From: Mytilus californianus
Taxonomy: Eukaryota; Mollusca; Bivalvia; Mytilida; Mytilidae
Reading direction: 5' to 3'
Length of the DNA: 64,000 nucleotides
NCBI RefSeq assembly: GCF_021869535.1
Contig: NW_026262690.1
Span: 9,907,501 to 9,971,500, forward strand
The position numbers and the translations under genes were made by a program. Of this stretch, positions 1 to 11,900 are shown in pieces. Below the pieces are notes generated by a model. The model was not told the DNA's origin. It saw nothing but the letters and a program-made list of their open reading frames with translations, and searched no databases. Each line of letters starts with the position of its first letter. Position 1 is the first letter of the stretch.

Positions 1-528
1 TGATCTTTTTGAAGTATGTCCAGTTTTCTTCTACGGTGTTCATTCTGTTTCTAAAGTTGTCTCAGATGTTTTCTTTGAGTTCATTCATATCGCCTTTTTT
101 AAATAGGTGCACCAGTCTTGGTTTCTTTTTTGATGTTTTGGCTTTCATATCTATATTTGCTATGACTACTTGGTGGTCACTCATTCCAGGATGTACGATT
201 TTACTAACAAGTCCTGGGTTGGTTTTCATGAGTAGGTCTAGTGTGTTTTGTCCTCTAGTTGGTTCATTTACCATTTGGTTCATGTCGTTGTTATTTGAGA
301 TTTCAATTAGCTTTTTATTTAATGCTTTTACATATTGTGGGTTAGGGTTTACAGTGGTTGTTTGCCAGTTGATATGTGGCAGATTAAAATCTACTCCAAG
401 TATGACATTTGGTAGGTTTTGGCTTGTGTCCATGATGCAGTTAATAGATTTTTCAAGTTCTTCAAGTTTTTCTATGTCACTGCATGGCTGCCTATAGAAG
501 GTACCTATGTATAGGGGTTGTCGTCTTC
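1..528 (-). pseudogene. LINE endonuclease domain fragment (inverted half)
   Basis: Read on the minus strand this encodes the C-terminal half of an exonuclease-endonuclease-phosphatase domain: PLYIGTFYRQP, then VDFNLPHINW (the usual GDFN block with G changed to V), then MSDHQVV (the SDH block with catalytic His), then the linker toward RT. A TGA replaces the expected Trp codon just after the ENI near position 60, and the frame then continues to the window edge. In an intact element this protein nicks target DNA. The long plus-strand frame over the same bases is its antisense shadow. Confidence 0.8.
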
Positions 529-529
529 A

Positions 530-1790
530 CGACAGAGGATACCAAAAATATGCCAAATATGGGAACCAGTAGAACTCCAAACATCAGGAAGTTACATATC
601 AGATCGGAAGGGGTTGAGAAACAGCTTAAACTCCTAGACCCAACAAAGGCAAACGGTCCAGATGAAATATCAACTAGAATCTTGAAAGAAGCACACTTCG
701 AAATTGCACAGTTCCTCGCAAAAATCTATGAACAGTCCTATGACAGTGGAGAAGTTCCTGCAGATTGGCGACAAGCAAACATCACAGCCATCTACAAAAA
801 GGGGGACAGAAGTGAAGCAGTTAACTACCGCCCCGTATCGTTAACCACAATATGTTGTAAAGTCATGGAACACATAATCTACAAGCACATAATGGAACAT
901 CTTGAAGAACATCAAGTCTTATCCGACTTCCAACACGGATTCAGACATAACCGATCATGTGAAACCCAACTATGGGATAACATACAACACTTCACAATTG
1001 ATTTCGGCATGGCTCACTCAGCGACACCAGAGAGTATGTCTAGATGGAGAAGTCAGTGAGAACAAACCAGTACGATCAAAAGTTTCACAGGGTACAGTAT
1101 TGGGACCACTTTGTTTCCTAATATTAATCAACGATATGGGAGAAACAATCTCATCACAATCAACCCTACTTCTTTTTGCTGACAACTCGCTACTATATAG
1201 ATCCATCAAGGGTAGTGAGGACAGTTAACAATTACAACAAGATCTGACAGAATTGACTAAATGGGCGGAGAGGTGGCAAATGACATTCCACCCAGCTAAA
1301 TGCTACACACTGAGGGAAACAAGAAAGAAAAACCCAACAATAAAAGAGTATGAAATGATGGGACAACAAATATCCACAGTTCACCAATATCCATACCTCG
1401 GAGTCGAATTATCAGAAGATCTCTGTTGGGATCCACACATCAAGAAAGTTATCACAAAATCCAACCGAGTACTAGGATTCCTAAGACGCAACATCTGGAA
1501 TTGTCCACAAGACATCAAAGCGCAGGCCTAAAAATTCACTCAGATCAGTACCTCCACAGATGCCTACAAATACAGCTATATACCACGCACCATCACCGAC
1601 TGGAACAGCCTGCCTCTGGAATGCTTCAAGGAGCAACTTCGGATACTGCAGCTGTAAACAGAAACCACCTGTTTTTATCCAATTTTAATTGCACTTGTAA
1701 ATACTGAGCACGCAGGTTGACGTTTGCACAGCAGTATCTGCGTTATGGATTTCCACTGCAGATCAATAGTATAGATGTAGATGTAAAGAA
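530..1790 (+). pseudogene. LINE reverse transcriptase fragment, decayed
   Basis: The protein starts in the linker (NMPNMGTSRTP) and runs into RT: KANGPDEISTRILKE, ADWRQANITAIYKKGD, NYRPVSLTTICCKVMEH and FQHGFRHNRSCETQL. An internal deletion near 1000-1015 removes motif A and shifts the frame. RT resumes with QRVCLDGE, VSQGTVLGPLCFL and the catalytic block as FADN, where family members have two Asp. A TAA interrupts at 1226-1228 and the same frame resumes with LTKWAERWQMTFHP. The C-terminal signature PRTITDWNSLP near 1590-1615 is joined by another deletion. It cannot polymerise DNA. Confidence 0.88.
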
Positions 1791-2122
1791 CCAAATAGTT
1801 CTGAATAATTTATCTTAACTGCTAAGCTTATATTAGATTTTTTTAAAAATGTAAATCATCTTGTTTGATGCCGGTTTAAATAGGTTTGAATATTTTTTTT
1901 TCAAAAGATGCAAAACCTAAAAAATTTCATTACACTGTTATCTCATGTGATGTTCAAAAAAAAAATCAAACCGACTTCTTCTTTAAATTATTTATTTTGC
2001 AATTAAAAATGGTTTGATATATTTCGTGCTTTTTATTCCAAACTAAGAATGATCATAATCAGAGCAGTGTTTCTTGTTTTAAAATGAAGTCTCCGCTTTT
2101 AAGAAATATTTATTTTGTTTAA

Positions 2123-2286
2123 GAAATAATTCATGAAAGCCATAGATTTGTTGGAAATTTACACATGGCCTGGGCCGTGATATTCGAAACTTATCCTGAG
2201 CGTTAGCGAGGGATAAAGTTAACAAATATCACGGCCCAGGCCATGTGTAAATTTACAACAAATCTATGGCTTCCATGAATTATTTC
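2123..2286. repeat. Foldback (MITE-like) element
   Basis: Arms of about 62 bp at 2123-2184 and 2225-2286 are near-perfect reverse complements with about two mismatches and a one-base gap. Shared words include GAAATAATTCATG, CCATAGATTTGTTG and CACATGGCCTGGGCC. The 40-bp centre contains a second small inverted pair (ACTTATCC / GGATAAAGT) around GAGCGTTAGCGAG. No coding capacity. It could be a miniature inverted-repeat transposon or the hairpin end of a larger one. Confidence 0.8.
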
Positions 2287-3539
2287 GATTCTAATACGAC
2301 AAATACGGTCATTAGAAAACAGAAGCGAGGGTGGGTATGCCGTGTGTGTGGCTGTTCTTTTTTACTCCCTGTTAGATAAAGCTAAAACATTCTAATAAAT
2401 CTGTAGCTTGCATGAATTATTTCGTAAACAACCGCTAGAAAAAATGTGCTTAATTCTTTTAATTCTCAAACCCGACATTTGCAATTTTTAATTAACATGT
2501 TTTTCTCGTAAGCTACCGTCAAATCCAAAGTTGACATTTCGTAACTAAGGAGCCGCCATGTTAACTTGCTGAAATCAGTAAATATGCGAATAATGCAATA
2601 AAATAGAAAATAAAACAACACCTACCTCAAAAATCCATTTTAATGTAATATTATACGAATTTCGATGGTTCACGTAACTGAAAAACCTTCAGCTTTAGCG
2701 TTTTCATTTGTATGACGTCATGTTTTGAAATGACTTGAATGCGCCAAAAGCATTAATGGACTTTCGCGGAATTTTAGTTTATTTTGATTTTGTAGATTTC
2801 TCCGAGTTCTTGTGCATTAATTCCTTTTGTTATGCATCCGAATTAGTATAAAAGTCCTGTAGTCTTTTTTCAATTGCAATTCTTAAAACAATAAAATCGG
2901 CATAGCGTTTGTAAATAGGTTCCAATACATGTGGATTTACTAGGGAGGTATATTGTAACATCCATTATTATGTATATCTCTGAGTCTGCGCTAAGTATAG
3001 ATATATCGAGAACTTTACCACGGTGTTGTTTACAAAGCGAAAGAAGCACGTCATATTAGAATATCTAATTTGTCACCGCTTACAACTGTCTGCCTCTGGT
3101 TTATTTTATACATTAACTTTTAAGTAACAGTAACTGTTCATTTCATTTTGTTTCATTTCTTTTCGTTTTGTTTCGTTTCGTTCCGCTTTTGTTCCGTTTC
3201 GCACTTTACATGTACCCCTCTTTTCGCCCGTTTTCTATTTTTGATATCTTAATCAAAAATTTAAAAATCAAACTTTCAAAAAGCGAAATAATCAAAACTG
3301 CACGTTAAATTTAGTACATTCAAAGTTTGATCAAATATCTAAACTATCAAATTTAAAAACGATATTTAGAATTTTAAAATTTTCATTATTTGGTTAAAAT
3401 TTCAAAATTTCAAACATTTTCAAAAATTTGGAATTTAGATATTTTACAACGTTGATCAAAATTTCAAAAATCTAAAATTTGAAAACTTTTAAAACTTTTG
3501 AATTGATAAGTGTTACACGGACCATATAACACTGAATTA

Positions 3540-4215
3540 GTAAACATTAGATATCAAAAATACATTACAAATTGTATCAACAGGTCAAATTAACACGAAA
3601 GTACGATTTGAGATTACTCGCAGTTACTGAAAGCTAGTTTAAAGCCAAAAACAATTAATAATAAAAAATCATGCATCAGAGACTAAAATCAACAAAAACA
3701 CATCCCAGAGATTTAGTGTTTTAACGTCATGGACAGTCAAAGAAGATATGACTTGTGCAATGCCAAAATAAAAGTACCGACAGTCAGTAGGATAGTTAGG
3801 AGTTAACCTGCTAATAAATATGTATAATGTAATATATAGATAGAGTAATCTCTATATAGGAAACGAACGTGGATGTGTATTTATACATCCCAAAAAAAAC
3901 CGTTTGAAAAGAATACAAATTTAGTTATGTTTTAATCTGCTGATGACAAAAACGATATTTGTGCCAATGTAAACTATATTCAAAGATCTAATTACAACAT
4001 TGGTAAGATAACCTTTAATAATAAGTTTGTTTAAAGGTTCGAGATGAGTTTACACGGATCACATAGTGATTTTCGCGCTTTTAGTACAAGATTACCGTAA
4101 AATTTAGGATGTGAAATACTGTTTTTAATAAGTTTTCTACAGGTACAGCCAAATCTTTGTATCTATGAAAGAATTTAGTAAAAGTTTAAAGCAATTTATG
4201 GTTGACGATAAAAAT
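3540..4215 (-). mobile_element. Family B retroelement 3' end (RT C-terminus plus tail)
   Basis: This segment is colinear with 35086-35650 over about 600 bp, including AGTACGATTTGAGA, the word TCATGCATCAGAGAC and GTAGGATAGTTAGGAGTT. Positions about 4190 down to 3915 correspond to the C-terminal RT-protein codons of the other copy, and the rest is 3' tail. It is truncated at both ends relative to that copy and carries several indels, so no protein is made. Confidence 0.75.
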
Positions 4216-5224
4216 CTTGCCATGACAACCAAAAATATCGTCAAGCAAGAAATTCATTTAGCATTGAGCGGAATATAATTGCTTATGATACACGTGTATG
4301 TAGTTCTGTCAATCGTAATAATAATACAGGGCATGTTTGAAATCTTTTATGAGAATATTTAGCTTCAAACTACTGCAATAGGCACCAATCTTTATTTTTC
4401 TGTTAATGACTGCCTATTGATTAATAGATTATTTTTTAACAACAAACGTTAATTCTTGTATGGTGATATGCATTGTATTACTTAAATTGGAGTGCTACGT
4501 CGTTCGGGTTATACTGTAGTTAATTGATAAATATGACGATTATGTCAGCGGGAATAATAGGTATTCTATTTTGGTCCAAAAAGCAATTTTAAAGCAACAA
4601 ATGCATTTACCAACAGGCTACCTTTGTTCCTTTTATCTCCTTTATTTGGACAAATTTCAAGTACTTGCTTTTTGTGTCCACAAAATTACAAGCGCTATAA
4701 TTAATTTTAGTATCATTTTAGAAATGCAAAATTGAATACATATTGAGTAAAATCCAATGGTGATATCAACATGAAAAGATAAAAATAAACAAATCTATTT
4801 GTCATATTTTGCATTATTGCGTTAGAAGGATGCATTGACGTTTAAAAGAATTTCAATTGATGAACTACCAGGTATTCTTTTACCATTCTGAAAAAAGTAT
4901 TTTGATACGTCTTAAGTGTGGATTAATGTTCTATCAAATTTCTTAAAAAAAATGAATACAATTAAAATTATCTTTATTAGCGGAAGCTTCCTGTGGGTCC
5001 TTAAAAGTTATTTAATTAAACATTAGGTAAACAACATAATATAAAAGTATACTGCATGCACAAAATAAATCATCATTAGTATTTGTATGAGTATTAGCAA
5101 AGACTTAGAACCTACTCGTTTAAAAGAAATTAGAATACTATCTTTAAACGGTTTCATCGTATCGTAATCTTTTTAATCTGAGGGCAAATTATTCCATATT
5201 TTTACATCACACCACTTTTAAGTT

Positions 5225-5515
5225 TTCTTAATATAATAGGTCTTTGGTTTTGGCAGGTGTAGTTTTATTGTTAATGAAACATAAACAAATAGACTATAAG
5301 CCCGACTCCGTGTGCAGGATTTTCTAGCTGTGCTGAAGGCCCATTGGTGGCATTCAGCTGTTTTCTGCTTTTTGGTCGGGTTGTTGTCTCTTTGACACAT
5401 TCCCCATTTCCATTCTCAATTTTATAGTAAATAGCTGTTTAGATCAGCATCATTTGGACTTTGGTGGATAATTGTCTCATTGGCAACCATACCAAATTCC
5501 CTTATTGTCATGAGA
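5225..5515 (+). repeat. Fused 3' ends of two retroelement families
   Basis: Positions 5225-5425 match in reverse the 3' end at 21965-22090, sharing GTGCTGAAGGCCCATTGGTGG-type sequence and the terminal TTTGACACATTCCCC. Positions 5430-5515 look like the end of a Family B tail (GTCTCATTGGCAACCATACC). The 60-codon minus-strand frame over it is a repeat shadow. Confidence 0.65.
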
Positions 5516-5800
5516 CAAAACAAATATCTTATTCAATGGGATAATAATGCAGACTCCATTGTTCATTTAAACGATGGCTTATACAGAAACTTATAGAAAG
5601 TACAAAGCACTTCATAAGTGTAAATCAAAGAGTTTTTTTTGTGTACATGGATTTTTATTTTGACATTGTAGGTTAAACTTATCAACATGATTCAAAGATT
5701 GTACAACAGGACAGGGTGACATGTAACTATACATAATTAAGAATATAAGAACATTTGTCATGGAAAGAGTTTCAAATATGTGTATTTTTAACTGTTATAG

Positions 5801-5929
5801 GTATGTTTGGCATTGACGATAAACTGCACATCAAGAATGTAATGTTGAGACACCATGGAACAACCTTTAGGATAAATGTTTCTATGAATTTTCACAAATT
5901 TAATGAATCCTTCATGTACTGTTCCAAAT
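5801..5929 (+). CDS. Ionotropic receptor exon 1 of those found (amino-terminal domain)
   Basis: Acceptor TGTTATAG before 5801 and donor GTAAGT at 5930. It enters and leaves in phase 1, which matches the next exon. The peptide begins MFGIDDKLHIKNV and ends FNESFMYCSK. The sequence has no motif I recognise, so the call rests on splice signals, phase and position. The gene must have at least one earlier exon for the signal peptide unless this frame opens further upstream. Confidence 0.5.
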
Positions 5930-8900
5930 GTAAGTACAATTTAGCGTTCCTTATTCGTAGACTTTACAATGAAGTAAAATGCATCATGCAGATAAAATTG
6001 GAAGTTTTGTTAATGATAAGGACATTTTTAAGAATGCAAACGGAAATTTAAAGCTACATTAACGGTACCAATTTTACTGCACCAGATTCACATTTCGACA
6101 AGTAATGTCTATTCAGTGATGCGCGATGCCAAAATGCCTTTATTGTTTTAAATTGAAATGAATGCATTAATGCTTGCATTTACCCCTTAAAAAACACACG
6201 AATTATCTAAGAAGCTCGATCGTGTTTACTTAACAGCTAATGTTAATTTTCATACCACAACGGATGACATGACGGAATTGAACATAAACCCCAGCAAAAA
6301 AAAAAAAAAAAAAAAAAAAAGTAAAAAGAAGAAAAAACCCTAAATAACCAAACTGACAATTCAAGACAATATGTGTTAGGAAAAAGTTGTATGCTTTATA
6401 CAAGGGAACAATTCTGACCGGTGATTTAAGTTTATATTTCATGAAGATTCCGTAGAATATTTACAATCAGGGTTTGAAGCCACCAACTCTTAGATCTCTT
6501 AATGTAGAAGCCCTGCGATCCATTTATGCATCTAATGTCAGTGTTTACTATTATATTTCAGTGAGTGAATTTAAAATGTCTACCTTAGATTCTGTTTGTT
6601 TACCGTCATCCATAAAATGTACATTGTTAGATACTTTTGATGAATTTGCAATTGGGTCCATGATTTGTGGAACACAAAAACATTACGCTTCGCATGTTAT
6701 TACCCAAAATATGGAAACTACACAGTTTAAAGAATCTGATATTTTACTTCAATTCATCAAGATTGTACATTGGAGAAATTTGGTGCTTTTCTATCAGAAT
6801 AAAACCGGTGAGTAAAAACACTGTAAACGATAGAATGATATTTGTGGTGTTATAATTACACAGATAACTAAATCGATCGGTATATTACAATGGATTCTTA
6901 AAGTTTGACTAGCTGACTGTTGTTATTGTTACCGTTAATACAATATGTTCCGGTATCCTATATAACATTCAAGTAATTATAACAGTCAGACTACACCTGG
7001 CGACTTTGTTTTTAATAAAATTGCACTGACCGTATTTTTGATTTGGAACAGTTTTACACGAGTTATAGTAAAAAAGAAAAGCATTCATTGTCTCAAAACA
7101 TTAAATTTATTTGTATTCGTCTCAAAACATGTTACAATTGTTCGGAAAAGCATAGCATTTTATCTGTTTCTCAGCCTTGCATAATTTTGTTTTTTTTAAA
7201 TAATATATGGTTAGTCTATATATGAACATTTATGGTCTTATATCCTAGCGATACATATATTTTGGCAGTGCGCAAGGCAATTCTTTTCTCCGATTTTGAA
7301 TGACGTTTTTAGACTAAAATCCGTTGAATGTCATTGTGTACTGATTGCTCTAGACATTGATATTTTAGTCTACGAAAATATGGAAGGCTTTAAATGAGTT
7401 GAGCAATATATTTGCTGCAACTCATTTAAAGCCTTCTTCTCTAATGAGAAAGCTAAATATGCTAGATATACTTATTGGAGGTGTGATAAGATGATTGAAG
7501 CTGTTAATGTTCTCCTTGATAACATTTATGTACGTTTCGCCAATGGGGTGTATCGACAGGTTGTAGGTATTCCTATAAGCACCAATTGCTCCCCTTTAAT
7601 AGCAGACTTATTCTTGTATTGTCACAGTTTATGCCCAAACTCAGTAAAGACCCGTCTAAATTGTATTTAATTGATAAATTCAACAACACTTATCGTTATC
7701 TTGATGAAATTTTTTCGTTGAATAATCAAGAATTTTCTAAATATACAGCCGAAATTCACCGAAAGGAACTTACTTTGAATACATCAAATTAACCGGTAAT
7801 AATTGTCCTTTCCTATGCCCGTGTCTGTTGTGACGTTTTCGATATCAATGATTGTAAACTATGTATTACTGGTAAATTATTAAGTCAGGGATTTCGTTAC
7901 CAGAAATTACTTAAAACCTTTACTAAATTCTGCCATAGATACAAAGATTTGGTTTGTAAGTTTGGCTGTTCTTATGTTGTACTGGTACACAACTGTCCCA
8001 GGTTAGGGGAATGATTTGGGGCCAACAAAAAAGTTTTAACCTCGCCACATTCTGTATGTGCCTGTCCCAAGTCAGGAGCCTAAAAAAAGTAAAATAACAA
8101 AAATACCGAACTCCAAGGAAAATACACAACGGAAAGTAATTGATCAAATGGCAAAATCAATAGCTCAAACACATCAAACGAATGGAAACAACTGTCATTT
8201 AATTCAGTGGTTGCCGTTTGTTGCTGTATATCATATTTGGGTTTTTCGTTCATTTTTTTGTACATAAATCAGGCCGTTAGTTTTCTCGTTTGAATTCGTT
8301 TTACATTTGTCATTTCGTGGCCTTTGATAGCTGACTATGCGGTATGGGTTTTGCTCATTGCTGAAGGCCGTATGATGACCTATAGTTGTAAACGTGATTT
8401 GGTATCTGGTGTAGAGTTGTCTTATTGGCAATCATAGCACATCTTCTTATTTTTGTATTAATCACAACAAATGAAATAGTTAAAACTGGCTCTGAACTAG
8501 CCGTACTCCAAGATAGGTATCTTGTTTTTTATGTGTGCTTCGTGTCGATCTGATATGTCAAAATCTTTCCAACTAATTTTTACAGTTTGTTCTAATATTG
8601 CACTGTTACTGGATGGTCTTGTGTGGACGAGACGCACGTCTAGGTATTGAATTTTAAGCATAGTACCTTTTGTTAGCTATTACTCGTGTGTTTCTTTGTC
8701 TTTGTTCTTTCTCCCATTTATTTGTATTGTGGTCCTGTCATGTGATGTTGTCGTTTTGGTGTTGTGTTTGACGTTGCCATTAAAGCGGGAGGTTTGGCAT
8801 GCCACAAAACCAGGTTCAACCCACCATTTTTTTCTTAAAATGTCCTGTACCAAGTCAGGAAAATGGCGATTGTTATATTATAGTTCATTTCTGTGTGTGT

Positions 8901-11900
8901 TACATTTTTAATGTTGTGTTTTTGTTGTGTCGTTGTTCTCCTCTTATATTTGATGCGTTTCCCTCAGTTTTAGTTTGTAACCCGGATTTGTTTTTATCTC
9001 TATCGATTTATGAGTTTCGAACAGCGGTATACTACTGTTGCCTTTATTTACGTCACTGTCTTAGGGATGAGGAGGGGTGAGCGTTCACAAGTATGTTTAA
9101 CCCCGCAACATTCTCTATGTATCTGTCATACAAAAGACACAAGCAATAAAAGCGCTGTTCCTTTGCTTTTTGTGTGTGTTTTTTTGTTGATGTTGCTGTG
9201 CATGTATTGATTTTGTGTTTTGGATGGATACGCCATATCCTTTGTTTTTCTATTATGTAATTCAGTGTGGTCGTTAGCTGCTTTCTATTGTATTTATGTT
9301 TCGTTTATTATTTTAGAATTAATCAGGCCGTTGATTTTATCTATTGAATTGGTTCACATTTTGTAATGGCGGTATGTGAGAGTCAGGAGTTTGACATTTG
9401 TTTTCCATTCGTGCCGTTGATTGATTTAGTAAAGCATTTGATTTTGCCAGGTTTTATGGACTTCCCCTTTTTGAATGTGCCTTGGATTTCGGTATTTTTG
9501 TTAATCATTTTTTATCATTGACTAAACGGTACGGAGTTTGCTTATTGTTGATGGCCGTATTGGGACATAGTTGTTATCGTCCTCAAATTAAATTTCATTG
9601 AATAATTTAATAGATCTTCAAGATAGGTCTTTAGGTTCTTTATTTAATTGTTGTTTTATTTAATATTTACGATGAAATGTTGCTCAACCAAGAAGTTTAA
9701 ATCAAATAACAAATTATGAAGTCACCTTTTAGCTTTCTTAGATATGTGATTAATGTAAGAGATAATTTAAGTTATCATTCGGACCATGACATTAATAACC
9801 ACATATAACATTCGCAAACGGTAATTTAATATGTAAATAGCATAAGTGCATCGCTTAAAATAAATAGCGATATATCAATCACCACATATTTAATCGGAGG
9901 TTTATCAAATTTCCTTAATGTACATATGTAATATTGTTTGGTGGACGTAGTTGTTTATTCATATTCACAGAAGCATATGGCACGTGGTCTTGAATCAAAG
10001 TTAAATTTAAAACTTGAAAATCATTGCACATCAATTAATTCATAGACAGAAATTTCACTTACTTTTCCCCCTCAAGGGGTAAATGATTTTCTTTTCACGG
10101 TTATTTTACTGGAATTTTCAGGGAACATTTTTGCCTGACTTTTCCATGGTAATTTCATGTCATTTCAAAACAACACAAACTTCACCACAAACCATAAAAT
10201 CACAATGAATACCTCTGTGATAGTAAGCCTTTTTTTCAAGCGGTATAAAATCCTACTAGTGTATTGAACGATGTTTTTGTCTGTCGTTGGAAGAACACGG
10301 AATGATGTCGAATTAATATGACAAATTCAATATAAAAGTTAATTGCTTGTGAAAAGAGCTTAGTTTTGCAACGTCTTCTAGAATAAATACAAAACACCCT
10401 TCTTTTTCAGAGCAAATCACAAGTTCTTTAGTAGACGACTTATCTGATATCGGTGTAGGTGTTTCCATGGTTAATACAGATAGGATAAATGATAAAGAGC
10501 TTATCAACTACATTATCCAGTCTTTTAAAGAAACCTCGAATATGCTAGTTATTTGCTATGAAGTGTGCATACAGAGTGTTTTACAGTTGGTAAGTTAATG
10601 ACAGAATTCATGCAAACTTTGCACAATTGCAAGGAAAGTTATCTTAATACAAAATTCACCATAATCGTACTAAACTTTCGCGCACTTTTCTAGATTTTCA
10701 CTGAGAGGAATTTGGATGCCGGATTTTCAGTTTAGTTAAGGTATCGGAGTGTATTCCAAATATTTCCAATTTGTCTCACACGTAATATGGTATAATATTT
10801 TTTGATTTACAAAGAATAGATGTAAACACTTCTATCTTTTGACATTTCTCATTTCGCATCTGGTGCAGAAAAATTGGTACCGTTTATGTTATTAAAGTAG
10901 TTATTATTTATTCATATTACTGATTAGTAGATGTCTGCAGGTTGATATTTATAATAACTTTTAAACAATAACCAGTCTCTGCTCTCATGTATCATACCAC
11001 ATAACTAATATAGATTCCATGAACAATAAATGGAAGTGTTCAACTTAGGAGGAACCCATATACTTGCCATTATGAATACTACAATATTACACACATAACT
11101 TTTTAATAACTATTAACTATTTTTAATCTTATTAGCATACTAATACTAAAACACAATTGTATAAACACTAAACTAATATCATATTCACAAACAATATTAA
11201 AACCCTTGTACATAATACATGAAATAACATTAAATGTATCATTTGGCTCTCTAGGGGACTACTAATTAAAACATACTAGAATAATTAAAATTACACAACT
11301 CAAAAACACTACCTTCTCTACTTAAAAGTTCTTAAAACCTGTTTTATAACCCAGACAGTAAATAAAAATGCGATAACATTTGGTAGAACCCAGAGAGTTG
11401 AGAATTTAAAACATACATGTTTAAGAACCTGTGATAGATCCGAGAAAGGTGTTTTAAATGAGAATTCCTGCGGTAGATCTCAGCAGATACAAATATCTAA
11501 CTTAATTATCACTCTTAAATCAAACGAAGCCTTAATTTTATACAAGATGTATTATTGAATTGGGGGAAACAATTTCCCTGAAATTAAGTTGGCCAAATTG
11601 AATGAGTAGCATGAGTGAAAGTCCCATGAATTGATACATATTTTGTTGAATGTTTCAAAAATTCAATAGACCATCATTATTGATGAATCTACTTGAATAT
11701 AATTAGAATTATGAAACAGCAATAATAAAACAAAAAATACAAAGTTTAGTTCTTAAAACATTTGACTCCTTTGATTCAGAACAAACATGTATTAACAATT
11801 AGGAAAACACATATTATTTTGTGCATTGCAAACAGTTTTTGTGTCCGATCTGATGTAACGTCTATAGCAATCGAATTACCATCTACCTAATGTTAATTTA

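Larger units (their letters stand above)
1..1790. mobile_element. 5'-inverted, dead non-LTR retrotransposon (LINE)
   Basis: One LINE insertion in two opposed parts. Positions 528 down to 1 (minus) read as the apurinic-type endonuclease and linker and run off the left edge. Positions 530 to about 1790 (plus) read as the linker, RT and C-terminus. The inverted part starts at the junction with the more 5' sequence and moves 3'-ward going left, as expected from twin priming during target-primed reverse transcription. The family looks like the Jockey/CR1 group, a judgement from remembered sequence style. The right end finishes in short AGATGTAGATGTA repeats. Several deletions and stops make it inactive. 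Confidence 0.85.
1795..5220. other. Non-coding AT-rich stretch upstream of the receptor exons
   Basis: I see no credible coding exon here. It holds a 164-bp foldback (2123-2286), a run of related TTTCATTT/TTTCGTTT words (about 3135-3200), many AAATTTTAAAA-type words (3240-3510) and a Family B retroelement tail (3540-4215). A TATAAAA at about 2846 is the only promoter-like word noted and nothing ties it to a gene. The missing first exon or exons of the ionotropic receptor (signal peptide and first strand) could lie here or left of the window. I could not identify them. Confidence 0.4.

Noticed and set aside
9..497. 162-codon plus-strand open frame
   Set aside because: It is antisense to the LINE endonuclease read on the minus strand, which has recognisable motifs.
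6295..6322. Poly-A run as a processed pseudogene tail
   Set aside because: No coding or retroelement sequence precedes it. It is treated as simple sequence.
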